In this document: one piece after another, positions 1-9,895 of the stretch
Position numbering within the stretch: the stretch's first letter is position 1
Layout: each line of letters starts with the position of its first letter
Source of the DNA: Sinorhizobium terangae
Lineage (GTDB): Bacteria; Pseudomonadota; Alphaproteobacteria; Rhizobiales; Rhizobiaceae
NCBI RefSeq assembly: GCF_029714365.1
Contig: NZ_CP121659.1
Location: 868,001-932,000, forward strand
Length of the DNA stretch: 64,000 bases
Direction of reading: 5' to 3'
Made by a program: the position numbers and the translations under genes
Notes under the pieces: model-generated
What the model was told of the DNA's origin: nothing
What the model saw: the letters and a program-made list of their open reading frames with translations, nothing else
The model's database searches: none

Positions 1-618
1 GGTAATGACCGCCGCGTCGCCGACATAGTCATCGATGGAGCCGCCGTGGCGTAAGACCGGATCGGCCATGCTTGCGAACACTCTCCCGAGGTATTCCTGG
101 GTACGCAGATCGCCGAAGCGCTCGGCGAAGGAGGTGGAGCCGGCGAGGTCGATAAAGAGGAACACACGCTCCTCTTGCACCGGCTTGCGGTAGCGCCCGG
201 TCAGCAGGCTGAGGAAAACGTCGCGGCCAAGCAGTTCGCGCACTCTCAGGACAAAGATGATCGGCCCGGAGATTGCCAGTGCGATGAGGAGTACGTTCAG
301 CGATGGCATCATCTCGCCGGGGTGGCCCACCAGACGCAGAAGGGACCCGGCGATTGCAAAGCCGGCATAGACGAGCGCGACATAGACCGCAACGGAAGAT
401 AGCAGAAAGCCTGGCGTCGAAAGGCCGTGGATCTTTCTGTAGAGGCGCCGGAATACGATGCGCCGTTCGAAGGCGAGGATCGGCATGCAGACGAACAGCG
501 CATAGACCGCGCCGATCAGTCCGCCATCGCCGTAGACCACCCAGGCATAGGCGACGCCGCTGCCCGCGACGACGAGCAGCAACAGGATGAACTCAAGCGT
601 GGAAAATCTCCAGCGCAT
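1..618 (-). CDS. class III adenylate/guanylate cyclase, membrane-anchored (C-terminus cut by window edge)
   Basis: About 206 N-terminal residues are visible and the gene runs off the left edge. The start is the ATG at 618-616, giving MRWRFSTLEF. Roughly four hydrophobic segments (about residues 7-27, 29-48, 65-88 and 99-118) form a membrane anchor. The catalytic domain then begins with VFLFIDLAGSTSFAE (about residues 151-165), whose aspartate is the first metal ligand of class III cyclases. Further on, DDYVGDAAVIT supplies the second metal-binding aspartate. The family makes cAMP (or cGMP) from the nucleoside triphosphate at the cytoplasmic face. The lysine that normally precedes the (Y/F)(V/I)GD motif and selects adenine is an aspartate here. 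The rest of the catalytic domain lies outside the window, so substrate and activity cannot be judged. Rhizobia carry many such cyclases. Confidence 0.85.
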   Translation of the reverse strand, partial: MRWRFSTLEFILLLLVVAGSGVAYAWVVYGDGGLIGAVYALFVCMPILAFERRIVFRRLYRKIHGLSTPGFLLSSVAVYVALVYAGFAIAGSLLRLVGHPGEMMPSLNVLLIALAISGPIIFVLRVRELLGRDVFLSLLTGRYRKPVQEERVFLFIDLAGSTSFAERFGDLRTQEYLGRVFASMADPVLRHGGSIDDYVGDAAVIT

Positions 619-785
619 GCGCCAAAGCCCCGGAACCGGAAAACAAATAGGACAATTGCGGAACGGACAACGGTCCGCAACGCATTCAGGTAGCTCTCCA
701 ATGCCGCTCGGCTTGGATCAGCCCTCTCGATTTGTCCTCGCTATTCATGGATTCAGGCGGAAAGTTGTCTGCCCGCCTGCGGCAT

Positions 786-1937
786 TCAACCGCGGATTTC
801 CATTGCCTCGATCCGCTTGCCGACGAAGCGCAGCGCGACTTCTCCGTTGATGAGCTTCAGGGCCGTTTCGCCAAAAAGCTCCCGCCGCCAGCCCTTGAGC
901 GCGTCCACATTGGCCTTTTCGCCTTCGGCTGCGATCCGGTCGAGGTCCTCGCTGTTGGCAATGATCTTGGCGGCGACACCTTCCTTTTCGGCGATGAGCT
1001 TCAGGAGCACCTTCAGCATCTCGCCCGCCGCCGCCGCACCTTCGGGCGCATGATTCTGGCGTGGCAGGCGCGGCAGCTCTGCCTTCGGAATGGCAAGCGC
1101 CTCGTTCACGGCCTCGACGACGGCCGTGCCTGCGCTGGAACGTTCCCACCCTTTGGGGATGGTTCTGAGCCGCCCAAGCGCCTCGGCGTCCTTGGGCTGC
1201 TGCTGGGCGATTTCGTAGATCGCATCATCCTTGAGTATCCGTCCGCGCGGGACGTTGCGCGTGCGCGCCTCGCGCTCGCGCCAGGCCGCGACCTTCTGCA
1301 GCACGGCGAGCTCTATCGGCTTCTTGACGCGCATCTTCAGCCGCTGCCAAGCGTTGTCCGGGTGCAGGTCATAGGTTTCCGGGCTTTCCAGGATCGCCAT
1401 CTCTTCGACCAGCCACGACGAGCGTCCCTCGCGGGCGAGTTCTGCGGTCAGATACTGGTAGATCTCTCGCAGATGCGTGACGTCGGCGAGTGCATAGTCG
1501 AGCTGCTTGTCCGTGAGCGGTCTGCGGCTCCAATCGGTAAAGCGCGACGACTTGTCGATTTGCTCGTTCTTGATGCGGTTGACCAGTTGGTCATAGGAAA
1601 CGCTGTCGCCGAAGCCGCAGACCATCGCCGCGACCTGCGTGTCGAAGAGCGGATGCGGGATAAGGTTGCCGAGGTGATGGATGATCTCGATGTCCTGGCG
1701 CGCGGCGTGAAAGACCTTGACGACGTCCGGATTGCCCATCAGCGCAAAGAACGGTGCGAGGTCGATTCCGGGCGCCATCGGGTCGACGATAACGGCCAGA
1801 TCGGGGCTCGCCATCTGGATCAGGCAGAGCTCCGGCCAGAACGTCGTTTCGCGCAGGAATTCGGTATCGATCGTAATATAGTTTGATTGGGCCAACCGTT
1901 TGCAGGCGGCCTCTAGATCTACTGTCGTTTGGATCAT
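786..1937 (-). CDS. rnd: ribonuclease D
   Basis: This is a 3'-5' exoribonuclease that trims the 3' ends of tRNA precursors and other small RNAs in the cytoplasm. The DEDD exonuclease motifs are visible: IDTEF near residue 24 (Exo I), AARQDIEII near residue 86 (Exo II) and YALADVTHLREIYQ (Exo III). HRDC-type helical repeats follow in the C-terminal half. At about 383 residues the length fits bacterial RNase D. I chose the ATG at 1937. A GTG five codons upstream (1952) is equally possible, and neither has a clear ribosome binding site. The gene stands alone on the minus strand, with aspS about 3 kb to the right. Confidence 0.95.
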   Translation of the reverse strand: MIQTTVDLEAACKRLAQSNYITIDTEFLRETTFWPELCLIQMASPDLAVIVDPMAPGIDLAPFFALMGNPDVVKVFHAARQDIEIIHHLGNLIPHPLFDTQVAAMVCGFGDSVSYDQLVNRIKNEQIDKSSRFTDWSRRPLTDKQLDYALADVTHLREIYQYLTAELAREGRSSWLVEEMAILESPETYDLHPDNAWQRLKMRVKKPIELAVLQKVAAWREREARTRNVPRGRILKDDAIYEIAQQQPKDAEALGRLRTIPKGWERSSAGTAVVEAVNEALAIPKAELPRLPRQNHAPEGAAAAGEMLKVLLKLIAEKEGVAAKIIANSEDLDRIAAEGEKANVDALKGWRRELFGETALKLINGEVALRFVGKRIEAMEIRG

Positions 1938-2016
1938 CGGGTTTTTAATCACTGTGGCAAAAATGCGGCTTGCCCTTCCGTGTATCGTTTCGCGGCGGCG
2001 GTCACAATCGAAATTG

Positions 2017-3420
2017 TCAGACCACCTTCAAATAACCCGTCATCCCGGTCTTTTGATGTTCGATGATGTGGCAGTGGATCACCCAGTCGCCGGGGTTGTC
2101 CGCAACCAGCGCCACTTCCGCCTGTTCGTCCGGCAGAAGCAGGATGGTGTCCGTCGGCGGCGGCAGGAAGGTCCGCTTGTTGGAATTCAGAATGCGGAAG
2201 CTCAGGCCATGCAGGTGGATGGGGTGCGCGTGCGGCGTGCGATTGGAGATCTGCAGCACATAGCTTCTTCCGAGCTTCAATTCCTCGATCGGCGCGATCG
2301 GGTCGGGCGTATCGCCAGGCCAAGGGACCTTATTGATCGCCCAGAACGTGTAGCCGAGCGAGCCGCAGATCGAAGGTGTCGGCTTGTGCTCGGCCGTTGC
2401 TGTCAGTTCGATCGGAATCCGCTTGGCGATGGAGACGTCTGCTTCGGCGATCGGATTGCCGGGCAGGGGGCCAACGTCCCGCAGGTCGCGCTTCAGCGAG
2501 GTTCCAACCGCCCGAAAAGTGGCGATGGTCCAGGGCCGCGAGCCGCGGTCGTTGCTAAGCTTTGCTGTCTGGCCTTCACTCTCCGGCATCCGCATGACGA
2601 TATCCAGGCGCTGCCCCGGCCCCACATCAAGGCGATCGAGCAGGAAGGGGGTGTCGACCGGATTTCCGTCCATGGCGACGACTTTCGCAGCCGCGCCGTC
2701 GAGCGCCATCGTGTAGATACGCGTTACGTCCATGGCGGCAATCCTCACCCGAACGAGACCGCCGGCGGGCGCCTCGAACACTGGCTCGCGCTGCCAGTTC
2801 GTCGTCCTGACAGTGCCATAGGTGCCGCCCCGGGCGGCATCGCGGGGCCTGAATGGGTCGATGAACTTGCCGCCTGCCCCGAGCCGCCAATCGCGGAGGG
2901 TAAGGACGATTTCGGCGTCGAAGACCGGGTCCTCGGGATTCTCGACGACGATCACACCCGCAAGCCCGCGGCCGATCTGCGTCAGCGTGTTGCAGTGCGG
3001 GTGGTACCAGAAGGTACCGGCATCGGGCGGAGTGAAGACATAATCGAAGCTGTCGCCGGGATAGACGTAGGGCTGGGTGATTTCCGGCACGCCATCCATC
3101 GCGTTGGCGATCCGCAGGCCGTGCCAATGGACCGTCGTCGGTTCGTCCAGCCGGTTTACCAGTCTTGCCGCATAGGCCTCGCCTTTGCGCATTCTCAAGA
3201 CAGGAGGCATGCTGGCATGAGCGGCCTCGCCGAGCCCGTAGGTCATGACTTTGGGCGTCACGCCGTCGGCTGCGATCTTCGCATCCGCGAACTGGGCCGT
3301 CAGGACTTGCGGATCGGGAGAGGCGCCGGCGCGCGCGGCAAAGCCGGCGCCCAGCGCGAAAGCGCCTCCAAGCGCAGCCGAGCCCTGGAGAAACGTTCGG
3401 CGGTTCAACATCGGCATCAT
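2017..3420 (-). CDS. multicopper oxidase, Tat-exported
   Basis: This is a periplasmic copper oxidase of the laccase/CueO/bilirubin-oxidase-like group. The N-terminus NRRTFLQGSAALGGAF is a twin-arginine signal, so the protein is probably exported folded with copper bound. Copper ligand motifs are complete: HWHG, WYHPH, HPIHLHG and the C-terminal HCHIIEHQKTGM, which supplies the type 1 Cys and an axial Met. Family members oxidise Cu(I), phenols or metal ions and reduce oxygen to water. There is no methionine-rich loop like that of CueO, and no copper-efflux gene is adjacent, so the substrate cannot be named. Three ATGs lie close together at the start; the first was taken. The length (467 residues) is normal. 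Confidence 0.9.
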   Translation of the reverse strand: MMPMLNRRTFLQGSAALGGAFALGAGFAARAGASPDPQVLTAQFADAKIAADGVTPKVMTYGLGEAAHASMPPVLRMRKGEAYAARLVNRLDEPTTVHWHGLRIANAMDGVPEITQPYVYPGDSFDYVFTPPDAGTFWYHPHCNTLTQIGRGLAGVIVVENPEDPVFDAEIVLTLRDWRLGAGGKFIDPFRPRDAARGGTYGTVRTTNWQREPVFEAPAGGLVRVRIAAMDVTRIYTMALDGAAAKVVAMDGNPVDTPFLLDRLDVGPGQRLDIVMRMPESEGQTAKLSNDRGSRPWTIATFRAVGTSLKRDLRDVGPLPGNPIAEADVSIAKRIPIELTATAEHKPTPSICGSLGYTFWAINKVPWPGDTPDPIAPIEELKLGRSYVLQISNRTPHAHPIHLHGLSFRILNSNKRTFLPPPTDTILLLPDEQAEVALVADNPGDWVIHCHIIEHQKTGMTGYLKVV

Positions 3421-3518
3421 GACGTCCCGTGGTGCGGATAAGCGACCGGGCCGTTTCTAAACCTGATTTTCATGATCAGCAATTCGCCCCGCCGGTCATC
3501 TTGCCGCAGATTGCCCGG

Positions 3519-4754
3519 TCATGCGTCCTCTCGCGGGTGGCCGCCGGCAAGCTTGTTGAAGAAGGACGATGTGCGAAGGAGATTGCGAAACGGCATCGCA
3601 CGCTCTTCCGTCGGAACCGGTGCACGCGCCGTCATGCGCCGGAGCGTGTAGAGCATGAACAGGGCGAGGATCACTGCGGTATAGATGAAGAGTGCCTGCG
3701 GTCCGTAGAGCTCGAGCATGAAGGAGGCGAAGAGCGGGCCGATGATCGCGCCGAGCGACCAGAAGAACAGCATGCCGGCCGAGACCAGCGCATGCTGCCC
3801 CTCGGCCGCATGGTCATTGGCATGGGCCGAACAGAGCGAGTAGAGCGGCATCGCGAAGGCGCCGAAGGCGAAGATGCCGGCAAAATTCAGCCACTCGTCA
3901 CTGCCCGCGCCGAAAGCGAGGAAGAGCCCCGCCAGAAGCGAGCCGAGCGTCGCGATCAGGATGATCAGCCGCCGGTCGATCTGGTCGGAATAGTGCCCGA
4001 GCGGATATTGCAGCACCACGCCGCCGATGATGCCCGCGCTCATGAAGGTCGCGATTGCTGTGACAGACAGACCGATGCCCTGGCCATAGATCGGTCCCAG
4101 CGAACGGAAGGCGGCGTTGGTGAGGCCGACGACAATGCAGCCGACCGTCGCAAGCGGCGAGATGTTCCACAGCGCCTTGACGTCGAAGCGGATCGCTTCC
4201 GGCGCGACGGGACTTGACCGGTCGGCGAAGGAGATCGGCACCAGCGAGAGCGTCAGCGCCATCGAGATGATCGCGAAAAGCTCGAACCCGCCTATGCCGA
4301 CACCCGGAATCACATACTGCGCGGCGGTGACGGAACCGAGATCGACGAGGCGGTAGATGGAAAGCGTGCGCGCCCGGTTGGCGTTGGTGACGCTGGCGTT
4401 CAGCCAGCTCTCGACAGTCGCAAAGAGGCTCGCGAAACAGATGCCGGCAACAAGCCGCATCAGGAACCAGAACCAAGGGTCGATGAGCAGCACCATCGCA
4501 AGGGCCGCTGCTGACGCGATCGCGGCCATCGCCGAGAAGGTGCGGATGTGGCCGATCGCCCTAAGGATGCGGGTGACGTAGACGCAGCCGATGGCAAAGC
4601 CGATATTGTAGCCGGCGCCAACGAGCCCGATCAGCGAGGTCGAAAACCCCTCATCGAGCGCTCGCAAGGAAATGAACGTTCCCTGCAAGCCGTTGCCGCC
4701 GATGAGGATGCCTGCGGTGACGAGAAGCGGGATGAGCGGGCGGATCTGGGACAT
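3519..4754 (-). CDS. MFS transporter, YcaD-like
   Basis: This inner-membrane protein of about 411 residues has twelve predicted hydrophobic segments and belongs to the major facilitator superfamily. A central basic loop follows helix 6. The segment LGHYSDQIDRRLIILI resembles the conserved inter-helix signature of the superfamily. The start was set at the ATG at 4754 (MSQIRPLIPL) because translation upstream of it is charged and low in hydrophobicity. The resemblance is to the YcaD/YfkF-type group, whose substrates are poorly defined. It stands alone, convergent with nothing and divergent from aspS, so context gives no clue to substrate. Confidence 0.88.
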   Translation of the reverse strand: MSQIRPLIPLLVTAGILIGGNGLQGTFISLRALDEGFSTSLIGLVGAGYNIGFAIGCVYVTRILRAIGHIRTFSAMAAIASAAALAMVLLIDPWFWFLMRLVAGICFASLFATVESWLNASVTNANRARTLSIYRLVDLGSVTAAQYVIPGVGIGGFELFAIISMALTLSLVPISFADRSSPVAPEAIRFDVKALWNISPLATVGCIVVGLTNAAFRSLGPIYGQGIGLSVTAIATFMSAGIIGGVVLQYPLGHYSDQIDRRLIILIATLGSLLAGLFLAFGAGSDEWLNFAGIFAFGAFAMPLYSLCSAHANDHAAEGQHALVSAGMLFFWSLGAIIGPLFASFMLELYGPQALFIYTAVILALFMLYTLRRMTARAPVPTEERAMPFRNLLRTSSFFNKLAGGHPREDA

Positions 4755-4950
4755 GGGGGCAGAAGCATCCGGATAATGGCCGCGACTCGAAAGGGAAAAC
4801 GGGCCTGCTTCTTGTTTAGCGGTGGGCCACCGTCGGCGACAGTCGTGATTTGTGGCCTTTCCCTTTCTTTTTGCGCCACTTGCCCGCAATGACAGTGGGC
4901 GAGAGCGGCGCGCCGGTCGATCACTCTTCCGGCCGGAACAAGCCGCGGCC

Positions 4951-4979
4951 TTGACAAAACCGGCGCATCATGCGCTTTT
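4951..4979 (+). promoter_or_regulatory. candidate sigma-70 promoter for aspS
   Basis: CTTGAC at 4951-4956 matches the -35 box used by the rhizobial housekeeping sigma factor. The -10 position 17-18 bases downstream (CGCTTTT) is only a weak match to CTATAT. It lies about 75 bases upstream of the aspS start in the divergent gap. This is a pattern match only. Confidence 0.35.
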
Positions 4980-5051
4980 CCGCCCGATTTTGATCATGCC
5001 GCGCGCCGTCATGCGAGCCTGCGCGGTTTTCTGCAATTCCAGGATTAGACG

Positions 5052-6839
5052 ATGCACCGTTACCGCAGCCACACCTGTGCCGCCCTCCGCAAGTCGGATG
5101 TTGGCTCCACCGTTCGCCTCTCCGGCTGGGTTCACCGCGTCCGCGACCATGGCGGCGTGCTCTTCATCGACCTGCGCGATCATTATGGCATGACGCAGGT
5201 CGTCGCCGACCCGGATTCCCCGGCGTTCAAGACAGCGGAGACGGTGCGCGGCGAATGGGTCCTCCGCATCGACGGAACGGTGAAGGCGCGCACGGACGAA
5301 ACCGTCAACAAGAACATGCCGACGGGCGAGATCGAGCTCTATGCTCGCGAGATCGAGGTTCTGTCTGCGGCCAAGGAATTGCCGCTGCCGGTCTTCGGCG
5401 AGCCGGACTATCCGGAAGATGTCCGCCTCAAATACCGTTTCCTGGATCTCCGCCGCGAGACGCTGCACCGCAATATCGTCAAGCGCACCGAGATCATTTC
5501 GGCCATGCGCCGGGGCATGAGCGAGATCGGCTTTACTGAATATACGACGCCGATCCTGACGGCCTCCTCGCCGGAAGGCGCGCGCGACTTCCTCGTGCCG
5601 AGCCGCATTCATCCCGGCACCTTCTACGCGCTGCCGCAGGCACCGCAGCAGTACAAGCAGCTTCTGATGGTCGCGGGCTTCGACCGCTATTTCCAGATCG
5701 CTCCCTGCTTCCGCGACGAGGATCCGCGCGCGGACCGTCTGCCGGGCGAATTCTACCAGCTCGACCTCGAAATGAGCTTCGTCGAACAGGAAGACGTCTG
5801 GGACACGATGGAGCCGATGATCCGCTCGATCTTCGCGGATTTCGCCGGCGGCAAGCCGGTGACCGAAAAGTTCCCGCGCATTCCCTATGACACGGCGATC
5901 CGCAAGTATGGTTCCGACAAGCCGGACCTTCGCAACCCGATCGAGATGCAGGGCGTGACTGAGCACTTCGCCGGTTCAGGCTTCAAGGTCTTCGCCAACA
6001 TGATCGCGTCCAACCCGCGGGTCGAGGTCTGGGCGATTCCGGCCAAGACCGGCGGCTCCAGAGCGTTCTGCGACCGCATGAACGCCTGGGCCCAGAGCCA
6101 GGGCCAGCCGGGTCTCGGCTATATCTTCTGGCGCAAGGAGGGCGAGAAGCTTGAGGGCGCCGGCCCGCTTGCCAAGAACATCGGCGAAGAACGCACCGAC
6201 GCAATTCGCACGCAGCTCGGTCTCGAGGATGGAGACGCCTGCTTCTTTGTCGCCGGCGAACCGGCGAAGTTCTACAAATTTGCCGGCGAAGCCCGCACGA
6301 AGGCAGGTGAGGAACTGAACCTCGTCGACCGCGAACGCTTCGAACTGTGCTGGATTGTCGACTTCCCATTCTACGAATGGCTGGAAGAAGAAAAGAGGAT
6401 CGATTTCGCCCACAACCCGTTCTCGATGCCGCAGGGTGGCCTTGAGGCGTTGAACGGCGACGACCCGCTCTCCATCAAGGCCTACCAGTACGACATGGTC
6501 TGCAACGGCTTCGAGATCGCGTCCGGCTCCATCCGTAACCAGCTGCCGGAGCTGATGGTCAAGGCTTTCGAGTTGACGGGCAAGTCGCGGCAGGAAGTCG
6601 AGGAGCAGTTCGGCGGGCTCTACCGCGCCTTCCAGTACGGCGCGCCGCCGCATGGCGGCATGGCTTTCGGCATCGACCGCATCGTCATGCTGCTCGTCGG
6701 CGCCAAGAACCTGCGTGAGATTTCGCTGTTCCCGATGAACCAGCAGGCCCAGGATCTCCTGATGGGCGCGCCGTCGCCGGCGACGCCGACGCAGCTGCGC
6801 GAACTGGCGATCCGCCCGATTCCGCAGAAGAAGGACTAA
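5052..6839 (+). CDS. aspS: aspartate--tRNA ligase
   Basis: This class II aminoacyl-tRNA synthetase charges tRNA-Asp in the cytoplasm. The N-terminal OB-fold anticodon-binding domain reads [20 protein letters not shown]. Motif 2 ([15 protein letters not shown]) is near residue 221 and motif 3 ([13 protein letters not shown]) near residue 536, with the bacterial GAD insertion between them. At 595 residues it has full bacterial length. The start ATG has a good upstream AGGATTA. Many alphaproteobacteria use a non-discriminating AspRS with the GatCAB amidotransferase for Asn-tRNA; the sequence alone does not settle that here. The gene ends just before a strong hairpin terminator. Confidence 0.98.
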   Translation: MHRYRSHTCAALRKSDVGSTVRLSGWVHRVRDHGGVLFIDLRDHYGMTQVVADPDSPAFKTAETVRGEWVLRIDGTVKARTDETVNKNMPTGEIELYAREIEVLSAAKELPLPVFGEPDYPEDVRLKYRFLDLRRETLHRNIVKRTEIISAMRRGMSEIGFTEYTTPILTASSPEGARDFLVPSRIHPGTFYALPQAPQQYKQLLMVAGFDRYFQIAPCFRDEDPRADRLPGEFYQLDLEMSFVEQEDVWDTMEPMIRSIFADFAGGKPVTEKFPRIPYDTAIRKYGSDKPDLRNPIEMQGVTEHFAGSGFKVFANMIASNPRVEVWAIPAKTGGSRAFCDRMNAWAQSQGQPGLGYIFWRKEGEKLEGAGPLAKNIGEERTDAIRTQLGLEDGDACFFVAGEPAKFYKFAGEARTKAGEELNLVDRERFELCWIVDFPFYEWLEEEKRIDFAHNPFSMPQGGLEALNGDDPLSIKAYQYDMVCNGFEIASGSIRNQLPELMVKAFELTGKSRQEVEEQFGGLYRAFQYGAPPHGGMAFGIDRIVMLLVGAKNLREISLFPMNQQAQDLLMGAPSPATPTQLRELAIRPIPQKKD

Positions 6840-6862
6840 GATTCTTAAACGCGCAAGAACGG

Positions 6863-6889
6863 CCCGGCGGCTCTACCGCCGGGTTTTTT
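6863..6889 (+). terminator. rho-independent terminator of aspS
   Basis: A perfect 8-bp GC-rich stem (CCCGGCGG / CCGCCGGG) with a 5-base loop is followed directly by six T residues. It begins 24 bases after the aspS stop codon. Confidence 0.9.
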
Positions 6890-7016
6890 GTGGTCGAGCG
6901 TGCTTGCTGCTGCCGCCACCCGAAAGTTGCCATCCCGTTGCTCGCCTTGACAGGATTTCCGCCGAAGCGTTTCCTTTCTTCGCTGCGCCATGGCAGCGTT
7001 TTGGGTGGAGTGAACG

Positions 7017-7397
7017 ATGGCGAAGAACGTCAAGGACCTACTGGCGGAAGCAAATAGTGCTGTTCCGAAATTGTCGCCCACCGAGGCGGCCGAGAAGATG
7101 CGCTCCGGCGATGTGCTCATCGTGGATGTCCGCGATCCGACAGAGGTTCAGCAGACCGGCAAGATCAAGGGCGCCGTGAACGTCTCGCGGGGAATGCTGG
7201 AATTTCGCGCAGATCCGGAAAGTCAATACCACAATCCAGCCTTCCAAAAGGACAAGACGGTCCTTTTGCATTGTGCGTCCGGCGGCCGTTCGGCCCTTGC
7301 CGGCAAGACGCTGCAGGACATGGGCTACACTGCAGTATTCAACATCGGCGGCTTCAAGGAACTGGTCGACGCGGGCATCGATACAGAGCCCGCGTGA
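7017..7397 (+). CDS. rhodanese-like domain protein
   Basis: This is a single-domain rhodanese of 126 residues, probably cytoplasmic because no signal peptide is visible. The fold signatures are VLIVDVRDPTEVQQTGKIKGAVNVSRG and the active-site loop LHCASGGRSALAG, whose cysteine would carry the persulfide. A GLWL-type C-terminal motif is replaced by NIGGFKELVDAG, which is usual for this group. Rhodaneses move sulfane sulfur to acceptors such as cyanide or thiols, but the physiological partner cannot be told from sequence. GGAG lies eight bases before the ATG. It is followed by a repeat-like region and a terminator. Confidence 0.9.
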   Translation: MAKNVKDLLAEANSAVPKLSPTEAAEKMRSGDVLIVDVRDPTEVQQTGKIKGAVNVSRGMLEFRADPESQYHNPAFQKDKTVLLHCASGGRSALAGKTLQDMGYTAVFNIGGFKELVDAGIDTEPA

Positions 7398-7441
7398 ACC
7401 GCTTGGTTCAGTCGCCGCCCCCCCCGTCCGACCGCCGGCAC

Positions 7442-7530
7442 CTTATCCCCGTTTTGACGGGAGAAGGGCACATGATGGCCCGAAACCCCGCGCCCCGCTT
7501 GCGGGAAGTGGGCCGGGTCAGGGGTAGACC
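7442..7530. repeat. degenerate palindromic intergenic element (REP-like)
   Basis: Between the rhodanese gene and the terminator lies CCTTATCCCCGTTTTGACGG followed by GAGAAGG, an imperfect hairpin, then a second one around CGCCCCGCTTGCGGG. This general form (cTCcCCgt...acGGGGAGaagg) is common between genes in Rhizobiales. Only one such copy is recognised in this window, so assignment to a named family is not made. Confidence 0.4.
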
Positions 7531-7551
7531 GCGATCTCGAATCGATCATCG

Positions 7552-7579
7552 AACCCGGCGATGGCCTCGCCGGGTTTTT
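7552..7579 (+). terminator. rho-independent terminator after the rhodanese gene
   Basis: A perfect 10-bp inverted repeat (AACCCGGCGA / TCGCCGGGTT) encloses a 5-base loop and runs into a T tract. It sits between the rhodanese gene and the convergent groEL. Confidence 0.8.
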
Positions 7580-7613
7580 GTGTGCGCCATCGAGAAGCGA
7601 TAGCCGGCCTGCC

Positions 7614-9312
<1,699 letters not shown>

Positions 9313-9380
9313 GCGGTCATCACGTCATCCACGTCCTTCAGTCCTCCGGCTCACAGGCACCCTGAAAAGCCGGGCTGCTA

Positions 9381-9605
9381 CTATAATTCCTCGTCGCCTT
9401 CCTCCGGGGTCAGGATGTCGATCAATGCTGCGACACGGCCGGCCGGAAGATGGCGACCTTCGCCGATCAGGGCCTCGTCATTGTTGACCCAAGCAATCGC
9501 CTCCGCGAGTTCGCTCGCTGTCGCGCCCGTCGCAAGCAGCTCGGCCATCAGCGTTTCGTCGACCGGGCCCAGGATGGCGGTGATATCCGAATGCTTCAGT
9601 CCCAT
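9381..9605 (-). CDS. small acidic protein of unknown function upstream of groEL
   Basis: This protein has 74 residues from the ATG at 9605, which has an excellent AAGGAGG seven bases upstream. An upstream in-frame start at 9653 lacks a site. The sequence begins MGLKHSDITAILGPVDETL and ends with an acidic tail (TPEEGDEEL). It is rich in Ala and Glu, with helical stretches (LMAELLATGATASELAEAIAW), and has no signal peptide or membrane segment. I do not recognise the family. It is transcribed toward groEL with a 138-base gap and may share its transcript. Confidence 0.72.
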   Translation of the reverse strand: MGLKHSDITAILGPVDETLMAELLATGATASELAEAIAWVNNDEALIGEGRHLPAGRVAALIDILTPEEGDEEL

Positions 9606-9727
9606 GGCGTCCTCCTTCCGTTTCATCGGTCGGGAATGCGCAATTGTCGGCAATCATACGCAAAAATAGATAGGCGATCGCTTCGGAGCATCAAGCAGTG
9701 GATGATATCATTAATCAATCGGGATAG

Positions 9728-9758
9728 AAAAAGCCCGGCGGTGCGTTGCCGGGCTCGA
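9728..9758 (-). terminator. terminator for the secreted-protein gene to its right
   Basis: Read on the minus strand, AGCCCGGCAA-CGCA-CCGCCGGGCT forms a near-perfect stem followed by five T residues. It lies downstream of the gene ending at 9896, on the far side of the RIME-like repeat. Confidence 0.7.
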
Positions 9759-9786
9759 TCAGAACCGAACGCTCGCTTGGCGAGCG

Positions 9787-9890
9787 CCTAGAGCGCCGCG
9801 TCTTATGAGACGCGCAAAGGACGCTGTAGCACTTCGAATTGCTGCATGTTTTTATCCTTAAATCGACTACGATTTAAGGATACATGCAGG
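9787..9890. repeat. RIME1-like intergenic mosaic element, intact copy
   Basis: About 104 bases contain two large palindromes: CTAGAGCGCCGCGTCTTATG... closing at CGCTGTAG, then GCTGCATGTTTTTATCCTTA... closing at AAGGATACATGCAG. The size and two-palindrome layout fit the RIME1 element described from Rhizobium/Sinorhizobium. A second intact copy is at 55167-55273 and reduced copies are at 13768-13849 and 48635-48700. It lies six bases from a stop codon, between a coding region and its terminator. Confidence 0.82.
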
Positions 9891-9895
9891 AGCGG

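Noticed and set aside
3429..4217. 262-residue plus-strand frame opposite the MFS gene
   Set aside because: The opposite strand encodes an intact twelve-helix transporter, and this frame is an Arg/Glu/Asp-rich shadow without a start site.
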